DNA from: Candidatus Dormiibacterota bacterium
GTDB lineage: Bacteria > Chloroflexota > Dormibacteria > Dormibacterales > Dormibacteraceae
NCBI GenBank assembly: GCA_024280995.1
Contig: JAMXLM010000009.1
Span: 1 to 64,000, forward strand
Reading direction: 5' to 3'
DNA: 64,000 nt
Below, piece by piece: positions 32,463 to 42,264 of this stretch. The position numbers and the translations under genes were made by a program. Numbering within the stretch: the first letter of the stretch is position 1; each line of letters begins with the position of its first letter. A model generated the notes under the pieces. It did no database searches, was not told the origin of the DNA, and was given only the letters and a program-made list of their open reading frames with translations.

Positions 32463-33563
32463 TTGGATAACTGGCGCAAGGCAGCCATCGTTTACGCAGC
32501 TGTGAGAGCTCTTGTGCTGGCCGTGCTGCTCGAGCTCACGGCCTGTGGGACGGCATCGACCGCGCCCCAGTCGCCCCCCTCGGCAAGCAGTATGTTGCCG
32601 ACTCAGGCAGCGAGCCCGTCCCGTAGTGTGCCGCCGTCTGGCGTGGTAGCCATGCCCAGTCCGCGACAGGGCGCGGCGTTCGCGTGGGACCCCAAGGACG
32701 GCTACCTATTGATGTTTGGGGGCAGCACGGGCGACCCCGATAGGGCCGTATTTGGTGACACCTGGGCATGGATCGGCTCTGAGTGGCTTCAGCTGCATCC
32801 CCAGACATCTCCTCCCGCGCGGGGCGAGGGCGCGCTGGGCTATGACCCAGAGAGTCAGAGAATGATCCTGTACGGCGGCGGCGATAACTTCTACCTCCAA
32901 GCCACGGACCCGCAGCGGAATGACACATGGGCGTGGGACGGCACGAACTGGACGGAGTTGCATCCGGCACATACACCAACCCCAGCGGTCTGCTGCAGCG
33001 AGGTCGAAATGGCGTACGACGAAGGCAAGCCGGGATTATGGCTCACGCTCGGCCTGCTGAAGACATGGGCGTGGACCGGGTCGGACTGGACTCTGATGGC
33101 ACCCGCAGCCCGTCCGCCGGAGCGCTTTCTCTTCGGCTTTGCCTACGACAGTGAGTTGCGAGGGACGATCGCAGTCTCCGGCTACGCGGGCGAAGGCACG
33201 GCGGCACCCGGGGAGGCGGCACCGTCTCACGACGACACGTGGCTCTGGACTTCGGGTCGGTGGGTCGAGCTCCGCCCCTTGGTCAATCCCGCAAGGGGGC
33301 CATGCGTGGCGGCCTTCGACAAAGCCCGCCGCGTATTGGTGCTCTTTTCGGCTGACGGCTCCACCTGGATATTTGACGGGACGACCTGGCTCAAGCAGCA
33401 CGCACTGCACTCTCCACCGTCCGGCCTGAGCGGCGACTCAATCGCGTATGACCCCGTCACAGGGTCGGTTGTCTTTTTTGGCGGGGCTGACAGTGTGCAA
33501 GCCCAGCCCTACTTCAACCAGACGTGGAGCTGGGACGGTTCAGACTGGTCCAGGCTGACCTAA
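32463..33563 (+). CDS. Kelch-like beta-propeller lipoprotein
   Basis: About 366 residues from a TTG at 32463; a GTG at 32502 is an alternative, and the frame is open from 32388. The N-terminus carries a short basic region and a hydrophobic stretch ending in the lipobox LTAC. After a Ser/Pro-rich tether come five to six propeller-blade repeats, each with a Gly-rich strand and a D-[TQ]-W-x-W pattern (FGDTWAWIGSEW, NDTWAWDGTNW, KTWAWTGSDW, DDTWLWTSGRW, NQTWSWDGSDW). Proteins of this type sit outside the membrane and bind ligands; the function is unknown. It lies inside the tRNA-bounded island and its G+C is lower than in neighbouring genes. Confidence 0.78.
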   Translation: MDNWRKAAIVYAAVRALVLAVLLELTACGTASTAPQSPPSASSMLPTQAASPSRSVPPSGVVAMPSPRQGAAFAWDPKDGYLLMFGGSTGDPDRAVFGDTWAWIGSEWLQLHPQTSPPARGEGALGYDPESQRMILYGGGDNFYLQATDPQRNDTWAWDGTNWTELHPAHTPTPAVCCSEVEMAYDEGKPGLWLTLGLLKTWAWTGSDWTLMAPAARPPERFLFGFAYDSELRGTIAVSGYAGEGTAAPGEAAPSHDDTWLWTSGRWVELRPLVNPARGPCVAAFDKARRVLVLFSADGSTWIFDGTTWLKQHALHSPPSGLSGDSIAYDPVTGSVVFFGGADSVQAQPYFNQTWSWDGSDWSRLT

Positions 33564-33717
33564 GCCGCTTCACGAGCGGCCGGGGCAACTTGCCTCTGTC
33601 ATTAGGTCGGCGCTATCGGGTCACGCTTGCCTCTGGGACGTGATATCGGGCGCCAGGTACCGCGTTAGATGCGGTAATAGCCCTTCAGGCTGAGGTGCCG
33701 ACCGAGCACCATCGGTA

Positions 33718-33745
33718 GGTTCGCGTTACGGAAACTACAGCCCAC
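33718..33745. repeat. 28-bp repeat, right copy, with inverted arm
   Basis: The second copy of the 28-bp sequence at 32316-32343. AGGTTCGCGT (33717-33726) also has an exact inverted copy, ACGCGAACCT, at 33770-33779, making a possible hairpin of about 63 bp. Apart from this element, the 259-bp gap 33564-33822 holds nothing that looks like a gene. Confidence 0.6.
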
Positions 33746-33822
33746 CATCAGATCGGCGAGCTTTCCATGACGCGAACCTCCCACCAACGGCAGCTCAGGC
33801 CGGTTGGTTAGGATTCCGCGCA

Positions 33823-34407
33823 ATGAGCCGCAGCTTGATGCTCTGGTCGTTGCTTGTCGGGTCTGCGATCGGTCTGACCGAGGCCATCGTGGAGACAGTT
33901 TCGCCAAGATGGGCTGAATCGGTCGGCGACCATTGGACCGGGCTGGTGGCGATGTCCCTGGTGGTCCTGGGTCTGTGGGTGGTATCTCACTCGTTCACCA
34001 GACCGACGCGCGGCATCCGGATCACGCTAGGAGTCGTCATCTTCTCCTACGCGATGATGGGCATCGTTCAGAACATCGCCGAGCTGATCGACTACGACGC
34101 CGTCGTAAACGGCAATGTCGGACTGATCTTCCTCGTCTTCAGCGTCGTCCTCGCCGTGTCGAGCATCGTCCTTGGCGTGAGAGCATGGCGCCAGGCCGCC
34201 TGGCCGCGTTGGACGAACGCGATCGTCGTGGCGTCGCCGCTCGGCGCCACCGTTCCCATCGCGCCACTGCTGCTCGCGGCGCACTTCCCGAATGAGCTCC
34301 TTCACGTGTTCTTCTTCGCCGGTCCGTTGGCCCTTGCTGTGGGCAACTGGGGATTGAGCCGTCAGCCGGCCTCGACGACGCCTGATCCTCTGCGCATTAC
34401 CGCGTGA
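33823..34407 (+). CDS. Hypothetical five- to six-span membrane protein
   Basis: A 194-residue membrane protein with hydrophobic segments near 5-20, 40-55, 66-85, 98-118, 136-152 and 160-175, and short loops. The N-terminus MSRSLMLWSLLVGSAIGL starts at an ATG with no strong SD. No family recognised. It lies inside the tRNA-Leu-bounded segment, ending 17 bp before the attR-like sequence. No partner gene is evident. Confidence 0.65.
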   Translation: MSRSLMLWSLLVGSAIGLTEAIVETVSPRWAESVGDHWTGLVAMSLVVLGLWVVSHSFTRPTRGIRITLGVVIFSYAMMGIVQNIAELIDYDAVVNGNVGLIFLVFSVVLAVSSIVLGVRAWRQAAWPRWTNAIVVASPLGATVPIAPLLLAAHFPNELLHVFFFAGPLALAVGNWGLSRQPASTTPDPLRITA

Positions 34408-34424
34408 CGGCTGCCTAAGCGAAT

Positions 34425-34440
34425 CCGGGTCGCCCACCAA
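34425..34440 (+). mobile_element. attR-like copy of the tRNA-Leu 3' end
   Basis: CCGGGTCGCCCACCAA is identical to 32212-32227, the 3' end of tRNA-Leu(GAG) including CCA and one following base. The bases before it (GCGAAT) resemble a tRNA T-loop but do not match this tRNA. The 2,197 bp between the two copies would be the inserted or residual element. No integrase gene lies between them. Confidence 0.75.
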
Positions 34441-34446
34441 GAAACG

Positions 34447-35115
34447 TCAACGGACTCGGTCGTTGAACGCGCGCACGACGATGAACGCACCCATGACCAC
34501 GACCATCGCCGCACCCGGGTAGTCGGCGAGGCGCTCCCAGACTCCTGACGGCAAGCCCGGAGCCTTGATCAGGAACATCGCCAGGCTGATCAGCCCGACG
34601 ACTCCGGCCACGGTGGCTCCGAGGCCGAGAGGCCTGACTCTCTCGAGCAGCACCGAGCCGAGCAACATCATGCTCACGTTCAGGCTGACGAGCCCGACGA
34701 GCGCCCCGAACCGATGCATGTCTGGGGCGACGTCCTCCGGAAACGTCCCCGCGAAGATCAAGCCCCATCCCGCCAGCGCAAGTAGGCTCAACCCGGCCCG
34801 ACTCCGAATCCCTCCCGGCCAGGCGCGCCACGTCGCTGCCGCGCCGGACCAGTGCAGGACGCCGACCACGATGAACGTCCCGTTCATCAAATCGTGCAGC
34901 GGCGAGCACAACGCGGCGCTGCAAGTCGTGTTGCCCAGATCGCTGATCAGGTTGGTTGTCAGGCTGAACGGCCGCACGGATGCGGCCTGGGCGATGCCCT
35001 GGACCACGAAGAAGACGACGGAAAGAGTCCACGCGGCACCCCCAAACACGACGGCGGGCGCGAGAGTTGTCGGGAACGCTTCGCCCATGGCGGGACGGGA
35101 GGCTGGGCTCATCAA
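34447..35115 (-). CDS. DUF998 family membrane protein
   Basis: A 222-residue protein with six membrane spans. The DUF998 signature loop is clear: SLTTNLISDLGNTTC followed by CSPLHDLMNGTFIVVG, and later a GTFPEDVAPDMHRFGALVGL loop. The family's role is not established. It lies just outside the island boundary and is divergent from the methyltransferase gene, with 30 bp between starts. Confidence 0.82.
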   Translation of the reverse strand: MMSPASRPAMGEAFPTTLAPAVVFGGAAWTLSVVFFVVQGIAQAASVRPFSLTTNLISDLGNTTCSAALCSPLHDLMNGTFIVVGVLHWSGAAATWRAWPGGIRSRAGLSLLALAGWGLIFAGTFPEDVAPDMHRFGALVGLVSLNVSMMLLGSVLLERVRPLGLGATVAGVVGLISLAMFLIKAPGLPSGVWERLADYPGAAMVVVMGAFIVVRAFNDRVR

Positions 35116-35145
35116 CCTCGGGAGTTATACAGTCCGCACAGCACG

Positions 35146-36000
35146 ATGACCGCAGTCGCCCGGGGACCGAGTCGCACCGCGGTGCTGACGGCAGCGGCGA
35201 GGGCGCTGCACCGAGAGGAACCGCCGCCCTGGGTGCTCGACGATCCGCTCGCGATCGGGCTGGCCGGCGACGAGGGCCTCGCGCTGATGCAGCGGATGCG
35301 CACCGAGCTGTCGCGTGAGTCGCTGCTCGACTTCACCCGCTGGGTCTGCACGCGAGGCCGTTATGTCGAGGACCTGGTCGAAGAGGAAGCTGCGCGGGGG
35401 ATTGATCAGTACGCCATCCTGGGCGCGGGCCTGGACTCCTTCGCGTATCGCCATGGCAATCTGCTCGAACGGCTTCGAGTTTTCGAGGTCGATCAACATG
35501 AGTCGCAGGCATGGAAGCGCCGGCGTCTCGCCGAGATCGGTGTTGCCGCGCCTCCAAACCTGACGTTCGCGCCGGTCGACTTCGAGACGGAGACCCTCGA
35601 GGACGGCCTCGCGGCGGCTGGTTTCGACTGGTCGGCTCCCGCAACGTTCTCGTGGATCGGGGTGACGATGTATCTCACGCGGGGAGCCATCGACGCCACC
35701 TTGTCCGCAATCGTGAAAGGCGCGCCGCGGAGCTCGCTGGTGCTCACCTACAACCTGCCGATGTCTGAGCTCAGCGGCCTGGCCGCCGAGACGAGCGGCG
35801 CGATGCGCGCCATCGCGGCGGAGATGGGCGAGCCATTCGTGAGCCTCTTCCTTCCGGATGAAATCGAAGCGCTCCTGCGGAGCCACGGATACTCCGACAT
35901 CATCCATTTCTCCCCCGAGGAGGCTTTGCGGCGGTACTTCCCTGACCGAAGCGATGTCCAGCTCGGAGGAGCGCAGCGGATCGTGGTCGGGCGCGTCTGA
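35146..36000 (+). CDS. SAM-dependent methyltransferase, PPM1/LCMT-like family
   Basis: A 284-residue class I methyltransferase of the leucine-carboxyl-methyltransferase-like family common in actinobacteria (TIGR00027 type). Features are the N-terminal SRTAVLTAAARALH stretch, the SAM-binding YAILGAGLDSFAYR motif, the acidic VFEVDQ loop, and FSWIGVTMYLTRGAIDATL. Family members methylate diverse small molecules and the substrate is unknown. The ATG at 35146 gives the usual N-terminus. The following sigma factor gene starts 40 bp downstream. Confidence 0.9.
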   Translation: MTAVARGPSRTAVLTAAARALHREEPPPWVLDDPLAIGLAGDEGLALMQRMRTELSRESLLDFTRWVCTRGRYVEDLVEEEAARGIDQYAILGAGLDSFAYRHGNLLERLRVFEVDQHESQAWKRRRLAEIGVAAPPNLTFAPVDFETETLEDGLAAAGFDWSAPATFSWIGVTMYLTRGAIDATLSAIVKGAPRSSLVLTYNLPMSELSGLAAETSGAMRAIAAEMGEPFVSLFLPDEIEALLRSHGYSDIIHFSPEEALRRYFPDRSDVQLGGAQRIVVGRV

Positions 36001-36040
36001 AGCCGCTTCAGATGTGGAACCTGCCGTCAAACTATCGGCC

Positions 36041-36592
36041 GTGACCGAGGGCGGTCAGCTCGATCCCAAGACCCAGTTTCGGCAGCTGTACGACCAGGAG
36101 TACAACTCCGTCTACCGCGCGATCCGCGCGGTGATCCTGGACACGGCCGCGGCCGAAGACCTCACGCAGGAGACGTTCGTGCGTGCATACCGCGCGCGCA
36201 ATCGATACACCCCGACGGCGCCGCCCGGCGCCTGGCTGCGCCGGATCGGCGTCAACCTGGCCATCTCCCATCTACGCCGCCAGAAGCTCGCCCGCTTCTT
36301 GCCCGCCAGGCTGTACGTCGCGCCGGACCGCCGCGACTACGACCGCGCGGAAGCCCGTGACGTCGTCGAGAAGGCCCTCCTGACCCTTAGCCCCAAGCTC
36401 CGCGCCGCCATCGTCCTTCATTACTACGAGGGATTGACCCGCGAGGAGATCGCCGACGTGCTCAGCGTTCCGGCCGGGACGGTGGCCTCGAGGATCGCCA
36501 AGGCGGTGGCGATCATGAGAAAAGCGATGGGGAGCGATCAGCAGGGCGAGACCGAGCGTTCGAGAAGTGAAGGTGCCCTACGTGGAAGATAA
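36041..36592 (+). CDS. ECF-type RNA polymerase sigma factor
   Basis: A 183-residue sigma-70-family factor. Region 2 spans about residues 12-80 (FRQLYDQEYNSVYRAIRAVI, then AAEDLTQETFVRAYR), and region 4 about 110-165 (LSPKLRAAIVLHYYEGLTREEIADVL, VPAGTVASRIAKA helix-turn-helix). The GTG at 36041 is chosen; a GTG at 36014 is possible. The downstream gene overlaps by 26 bp and encodes a small one-span protein, the usual place for an anti-sigma factor. Confidence 0.9.
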   Translation: MTEGGQLDPKTQFRQLYDQEYNSVYRAIRAVILDTAAAEDLTQETFVRAYRARNRYTPTAPPGAWLRRIGVNLAISHLRRQKLARFLPARLYVAPDRRDYDRAEARDVVEKALLTLSPKLRAAIVLHYYEGLTREEIADVLSVPAGTVASRIAKAVAIMRKAMGSDQQGETERSRSEGALRGR

Positions 36593-36857
36593 AACCACTC
36601 GGGGAGGGCAAGCCGCGCCCTCCGAAGCAGAGGTCAGCCGGATGGTCCGGGCAGAGGTCGATACCTGGAAACCCCGGCGCGGCCCGGACTGGGCGGACAT
36701 GATGATCCGTCTTGCCGCCTCCGGGCCATCGCCGTGGGTGGTCTACACGACCGCAAGCGCAGCCCTCGTCGTGATCCTCGTCACGGCCTTCATTCTTGGC
36801 TCGTGGCTGCAGATCGGGGCGCTGGCCCCGCAGCCCTCGAGCTTCACCGGCCACTAG
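36567..36857 (+). CDS. Small one-span membrane protein, putative anti-sigma partner
   Basis: A 96-residue protein from a GTG overlapping the sigma gene. A polar N-terminal half (about 1-52) precedes one membrane span (VVYTTASAALVVILVTAFILGSW) and a short outer tail. The layout, cytoplasmic helix plus one span encoded directly after an ECF sigma gene, is that of an anti-sigma factor, but it is shorter than most and has no zinc-binding HxxxCxxC motif. The assignment rests on position. Confidence 0.6.
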   Translation: MKVPYVEDKTTRGGQAAPSEAEVSRMVRAEVDTWKPRRGPDWADMMIRLAASGPSPWVVYTTASAALVVILVTAFILGSWLQIGALAPQPSSFTGH

Positions 36858-36873
36858 CGGCCGGACAAAGGCC

Positions 36874-37827
36874 TCAGACCAGGAACTCGATCTCTTCGTA
36901 GCTCCCGCGCCGGCGGGCTTCGGTGACGACGACCGAGGCCGCCGCAAGGTCCCAGAGCGCGATCCCGTGCGACTCGAACAGCGTGATCCCGGGGCGGTCG
37001 GGCGGCTCCCACCGGCCCGCCACCACCGCGCCCAGCTCGACCGCCTCGTGCCAGTCGAACTTGCCCGCCTCGGCCGCCTGGATCAGGTCGCCGCTTTCGA
37101 GCTGCGCGGCGATCAGCTGGTCCACCACGACGGTCTGCGCGCGCGCCACCAGCTCGGGCCGAACCTCCGCCCGGTTGCGGTAGTTCGAGCCGACCGCGGC
37201 GACGAAGGCGTGGGGCTCGACCCACTTCGACTCCAGCACCGGTTCGTGGCTTGTGGTCACAGTGACGACGATGTCCGCCCCGCGAACGGCTTTCTCGGCC
37301 GTCGGCGAGTCGACCACGGCGATCCCGAGGTGCTCCGCCTGTTCGGCGGCAAAGATCGCGCGCTTGTCCGCATTGCGGCTGAACACTCGCATCTCGTCGA
37401 TCTCGACGACCCGCGTCAGCGCCAATGCCTGAGTGGCGGCCTGCCACCCGGTCCCGATCAACGCGACCTTGGACGGCCGCCTGGTGCCAACCGCCTTCGC
37501 CGCGATCGCCGTCGCCGCACCGGTGCGGTAGGCGCCCATGAAGTCTGCTTCGACCAGCGCGTCCAGCGCACCGTCGAGGCGGAACACCGCGACCATGAAT
37601 CGCACGTGCCCGTCGCTGACTGTGTAGGCCTTGAGGCCCGTGCAGTTGCCATTCGGGTAGGAGGCGAACATCACGTTGAGCAGGCCGCCGGGGGCAAACG
37701 CCCTGCGGCGGGGCTCGTTGTGGGCGTCGCCCTCGCCGAGCTGGCGCATCGCGTCTTCGACCGCCGCGATCACGTCGTCCATCTCGATCAGGTCCTGGAC
37801 GTCGCTCTCACGGAGGATCAGCGCCAT
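36874..37827 (-). CDS. Ornithine cyclodeaminase / mu-crystallin family protein
   Basis: A 317-residue NAD(P)-binding protein. The N-terminal domain has MRQLGEGDAHNEPRR and the substrate-binding NCTGLKAYT stretch (Lys66 area). The Rossmann motif is ALIGTGWQAATQALAL, followed by VFSRNADKRAIFAAE and later VVTVTTSHEPVL. Members are ornithine cyclodeaminases, alanine dehydrogenases, ketimine reductases or 2,3-diaminopropionate synthases; the reaction cannot be chosen from sequence. It is divergent from the hom operon with 24 bp between starts. Confidence 0.88.
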   Translation of the reverse strand: MALILRESDVQDLIEMDDVIAAVEDAMRQLGEGDAHNEPRRRAFAPGGLLNVMFASYPNGNCTGLKAYTVSDGHVRFMVAVFRLDGALDALVEADFMGAYRTGAATAIAAKAVGTRRPSKVALIGTGWQAATQALALTRVVEIDEMRVFSRNADKRAIFAAEQAEHLGIAVVDSPTAEKAVRGADIVVTVTTSHEPVLESKWVEPHAFVAAVGSNYRNRAEVRPELVARAQTVVVDQLIAAQLESGDLIQAAEAGKFDWHEAVELGAVVAGRWEPPDRPGITLFESHGIALWDLAAASVVVTEARRRGSYEEIEFLV

Positions 37828-37851
37828 GAAACGGCAGAATAACGGCCTCAC

Positions 37852-39141
37852 ATGTCCCGCCCATTGAGCGTCGGCCTCATCGGCCTCGGCACGGTCGGCT
37901 CCCAGGTCGCGGAGCGAATGCTTTCCTGGGGTCCGCAGCTGTCGCGCCGCGCGGGCGTGGAGCTGTGCTTGAAGAAGGTCCTGGTCCGCGACGTCAACAA
38001 GCGCCGCCCGCTCAATGTCGCGCACGAGCTGCTGACCGACGAACCGGCGGAGCTGCTCGACGACCCGTCGATCGAGGTCGTGATCGAGGTGGCCGGCGGC
38101 GACGAGCCCATGCGGTCGTACATCCAGCTCGCGATCGAGGCCGGCAAGCACGTGATCACCGCGAACAAGGTCGTCATGGCCAGGCACGGACCCGAGCTGC
38201 TGGATCTCGCGGCCGAGAGGAACGTCGACGTCTACTTCGAGGCCGCCGTGGGCGGCGGCATCCCGCTCATCAGCACCTTCCGCGTCGACCTGCAGGCGAA
38301 TCGCATCGAGCGCGTGTCAGCGGTCATCAACGGAACCACGAACTACGTCCTCGGCCGGATGGCGTCCGCCGGACTGACGATGCCGGACGCGGTGCGCGAG
38401 GCCCAGGAGGCGGGCTACGCGGAGGCCGACCCGACCGACGACGTCGCGGGCTTCGACGCCACCTACAAGCTCGCGATCCTCGCGTCGATCGCCTATGAGA
38501 TCAAGGTTCGACCCGACGACATCTATCGTGAGGGCATCGACGGCGTCGAGCCGGTCGACTTCCGCTACGCGCGCGAGCTCGGGTACGCGATCAAGCTCGT
38601 CGCCCACACCCAGCGTCACACCGGCCGCGTCGAGGCGCGGGTGCACCCGGCGATGGTGCCCGTGGACCATCCGCTCGCGCGGGTCGAGGGCCCGGAGAAC
38701 GCCGTCTTCGTCGAGGGCGACCTGGTCGGCCAGGTGCTGCTCGTCGGGCAGGGCGCGGGCGGCCGGCCCACCGCTTCGGCGGTCGTCGGCGACCTGATCG
38801 ACCTCGCACGCTCCATCCGGCGCGGGGTGCAGAGCCGTCCGTCGTTCAGCTTCGACGACCGCATCGGCGTCGTGCCGATCGGCGAGGTGAAGACGCGCGC
38901 TTATTTCCGGTTGCGGGTCGAGGACCGCGCCGGCGTGGTCGCGGCGATCGGCCAGGTCTTCGCCGAGGAGGGCGTGAGCATCTCGAGCTTCATACAGAAG
39001 GACGCGTGGTCGCACGACCAGACGGCAGAGCTCGTCGTGACGACGCATCCCGCGCTCGACGCGAGCCTGCAGCGGGCGCGAGAGAAGATGTCCGCGCTCG
39101 AGCCGGTGCGCGCGGTGTCGTCCTTCCTCCGCGTCTTCTAG
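37852..39141 (+). CDS. hom: Homoserine dehydrogenase
   Basis: A 429-residue enzyme reducing aspartate semialdehyde to homoserine with NAD(P)H. In order: nucleotide-binding GLGTVGSQVA, the VIEVAGGDEP loop, VITANKVVMARHG with the catalytic-region lysine, AAVGGGIPLI, NGTTNYVLGRM, EADPTDDVAGFDATYKLAILA, and a C-terminal ACT domain (about 350-425, RLRVEDRAGVVAAIGQVFAEEGV) that usually senses threonine. It is first in the hom-thrC-thrB-lysC operon. Confidence 0.96.
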   Translation: MSRPLSVGLIGLGTVGSQVAERMLSWGPQLSRRAGVELCLKKVLVRDVNKRRPLNVAHELLTDEPAELLDDPSIEVVIEVAGGDEPMRSYIQLAIEAGKHVITANKVVMARHGPELLDLAAERNVDVYFEAAVGGGIPLISTFRVDLQANRIERVSAVINGTTNYVLGRMASAGLTMPDAVREAQEAGYAEADPTDDVAGFDATYKLAILASIAYEIKVRPDDIYREGIDGVEPVDFRYARELGYAIKLVAHTQRHTGRVEARVHPAMVPVDHPLARVEGPENAVFVEGDLVGQVLLVGQGAGGRPTASAVVGDLIDLARSIRRGVQSRPSFSFDDRIGVVPIGEVKTRAYFRLRVEDRAGVVAAIGQVFAEEGVSISSFIQKDAWSHDQTAELVVTTHPALDASLQRAREKMSALEPVRAVSSFLRVF

Positions 39142-39151
39142 AGGAGTGCCG

Positions 39152-40222
39152 GTGGGCGTCATCGCTCGCTACCGCGCGCATTTGCCGATCGGCCCATCGA
39201 CGCCGGAGGTCGACCTGAGCGAGGGCTCGACTCCCCTCATCCGGAGCCGCAACATCGGCCGCGCGCTTGGCTTGAGGCACCTCTACTTCAAGTACGAGGG
39301 GCTCAACCCGACCGGATCTTTCAAGGACCGCGGCATGGTCGTCGCGGTTGCCAGGGCCCTCGAATCCGGAAGCAAAGTGTTCATGTGCGCGTCAACCGGC
39401 AACACGTCTGCGTCGATGGCCGCTTACGCCGCCCGGACCGGAGCTCGGGCGATCGTGGTCGTGCCCTCGGGCGCCGGGCGCGCGCAGGGCTCACAACCTC
39501 AGATCGCGATGAACAAGCTCTCCCAGGCGCTGATGTACGGGGCAAAGGTCATAGCCCTCAGGGGCAACTTCGATTTTGCGTTGGAGACCGTTCGCGACCT
39601 GACCAGCCACTACCCTGTCGCGCTGATGAACTCGGTCAATCCCGCCCGCATCGAGGGCCAGAAGACGGCGGCCTTCGAGATCGTCGATGCGCTCGGCGAC
39701 GCGCCTGACTACGTCGTCCTGCCCGTCGGAAACGCGGGCAACATCACCGCCTACTGGAAGGGGTTTCGCGAGTACCACGCGGCGGGGAAGGCGACGCGCC
39801 TGCCGCGGATGGTCGGCGCCCAGGCCGAAGGCGCGGCGCCCATCGTCGATGGCGCGCCCGTGGCCGATCCGAAGACGGTCGCTTCCGCCATCCGGATCGG
39901 CAACCCGGCGTCGTGGGAGGGAGCGACATCGGCTCGCGACGAGTCGGGAGGAACCATCGCCGCCGTCACCGACACCGAGATCCTGTCCGCGCAGATCCGC
40001 TTGGCGGGCAGCGAGGGCCTCTTCGCCGAGCCGGCGTCGGCCGCCCCGCTGGCGCTTCTGATCCGCCTTGTTCGCGACGGCAAGGTCGAGAAGGAGGCGG
40101 TGACGGTCGTCGTGCTTACAGGATCTGGGCTCAAAGACCCCGACGTGGCGCTGAAAAACGTCGAACCGCCCGTCGAGCTGGACGGAGACGCCCGCACACT
40201 CGCTAAGGTCTTGAAGCTGTAA
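39152..40222 (+). CDS. thrC: Threonine synthase
   Basis: A 356-residue PLP enzyme converting O-phosphohomoserine to threonine. The PLP lysine lies in NPTGSFKDRGM. Other landmarks are CASTGNTSASMAAYAARTG, the PVGNAGNITAYWKGF phosphate-binding loop and the C-terminal VVLTGSGLKD. The GTG at 39152 has GAGGA 6 nt upstream; a GTG at 39146 would leave no spacer. The length matches the short class of ThrC. It lies 10 bp after hom and 7 bp before thrB. Confidence 0.95.
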   Translation: MGVIARYRAHLPIGPSTPEVDLSEGSTPLIRSRNIGRALGLRHLYFKYEGLNPTGSFKDRGMVVAVARALESGSKVFMCASTGNTSASMAAYAARTGARAIVVVPSGAGRAQGSQPQIAMNKLSQALMYGAKVIALRGNFDFALETVRDLTSHYPVALMNSVNPARIEGQKTAAFEIVDALGDAPDYVVLPVGNAGNITAYWKGFREYHAAGKATRLPRMVGAQAEGAAPIVDGAPVADPKTVASAIRIGNPASWEGATSARDESGGTIAAVTDTEILSAQIRLAGSEGLFAEPASAAPLALLIRLVRDGKVEKEAVTVVVLTGSGLKDPDVALKNVEPPVELDGDARTLAKVLKL

Positions 40223-40229
40223 ATCCCGA

Positions 40230-41042
40230 ATGAGAATCAAAGTCCCAGCATCCATCGCGAACATCGGCCCGGGTTTCGATTGCATGGCCATGGCGATCGA
40301 CCTGTGGCTCGAGGTCGAGGCCAGCGAGGCCGAGAGGCCGTCGTGGGACTACGAGGGCGAGGGCGCCGACTACCTCTACGCTCACGAGAACCCGTTCACC
40401 CGCCTGAACATGAAGGGACGGGTGCGGAGCGAGATCCCGATGGGGGTCGGGCTCGGCAGCAGTGCCGCGGCCCGGCTCGCGGCGTCGGCTCTGATGAGCC
40501 CCTGGGACGTGAAGAGCCATGTCATCGACGCCGGCGCCGACGAGGGCCACTACGACAACGTCGCGGCGTCCGCCTCCGGTGGGATCCGCATCGTGTCGGA
40601 GAAGGTCGACGAGAAGCTTCCCAACCCTGGTTGGGGCATTGCGCTCTTCATCGCCCACCAGCCGCTCCCGACCGAGAAGGCGAGGTCCGTGCTTCCCGCG
40701 GAGGTGCCGCTGAGCGACGCGTCCTTCAACGCCTCACGCACCGCTCTGCTGGTCCGATCGATCGTCTCCAAGCGAGCATCGCTCCTGGGCGAGGCGCTCC
40801 GCGACCGTTTGCATCAGCCACACCGACTCCACCTCTACCCGTGGGTCGAAGAGGTGATCCACGTCGCCGAGGCGTCGGGCGCGTACGGCGCAGCGATCTG
40901 CGGCGCCGGCCCCAGCATCTTCGCGTTCTGCGCGCCGTCGCAGGCAAAGCGCATCGCCGATGCGATGGCCGAAGCGCATCCGCTTCGCGGCCGCGCGGTC
41001 GTCACCAAGATCACCGACAAGGGCATGTTCCGTACGCTCTGA
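40230..41042 (+). CDS. thrB: Homoserine kinase
   Basis: A 270-residue GHMP-family kinase making O-phosphohomoserine. Motif 1 is VPASIANIGPGFDCMAMAID, motif 2 is PMGVGLGSSAAARLAA (the ATP loop), and motif 3 is SGAYGAAICGAGPSIFAF. It is slightly shorter than typical ThrB (about 300), mainly in the middle. It lies between thrC and lysC with 7- and 4-bp gaps. Confidence 0.94.
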   Translation: MRIKVPASIANIGPGFDCMAMAIDLWLEVEASEAERPSWDYEGEGADYLYAHENPFTRLNMKGRVRSEIPMGVGLGSSAAARLAASALMSPWDVKSHVIDAGADEGHYDNVAASASGGIRIVSEKVDEKLPNPGWGIALFIAHQPLPTEKARSVLPAEVPLSDASFNASRTALLVRSIVSKRASLLGEALRDRLHQPHRLHLYPWVEEVIHVAEASGAYGAAICGAGPSIFAFCAPSQAKRIADAMAEAHPLRGRAVVTKITDKGMFRTL

Positions 41043-41046
41043 CGCC

Positions 41047-42264
<1,218 letters not shown>

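Noticed and set aside
33665-33907. An 80-codon minus-strand frame covering the right 28-bp repeat
   Set aside because: It overlaps the start of the membrane protein at 33823, lacks an SD and has no recognisable feature. The repeat itself explains its odd sequence.
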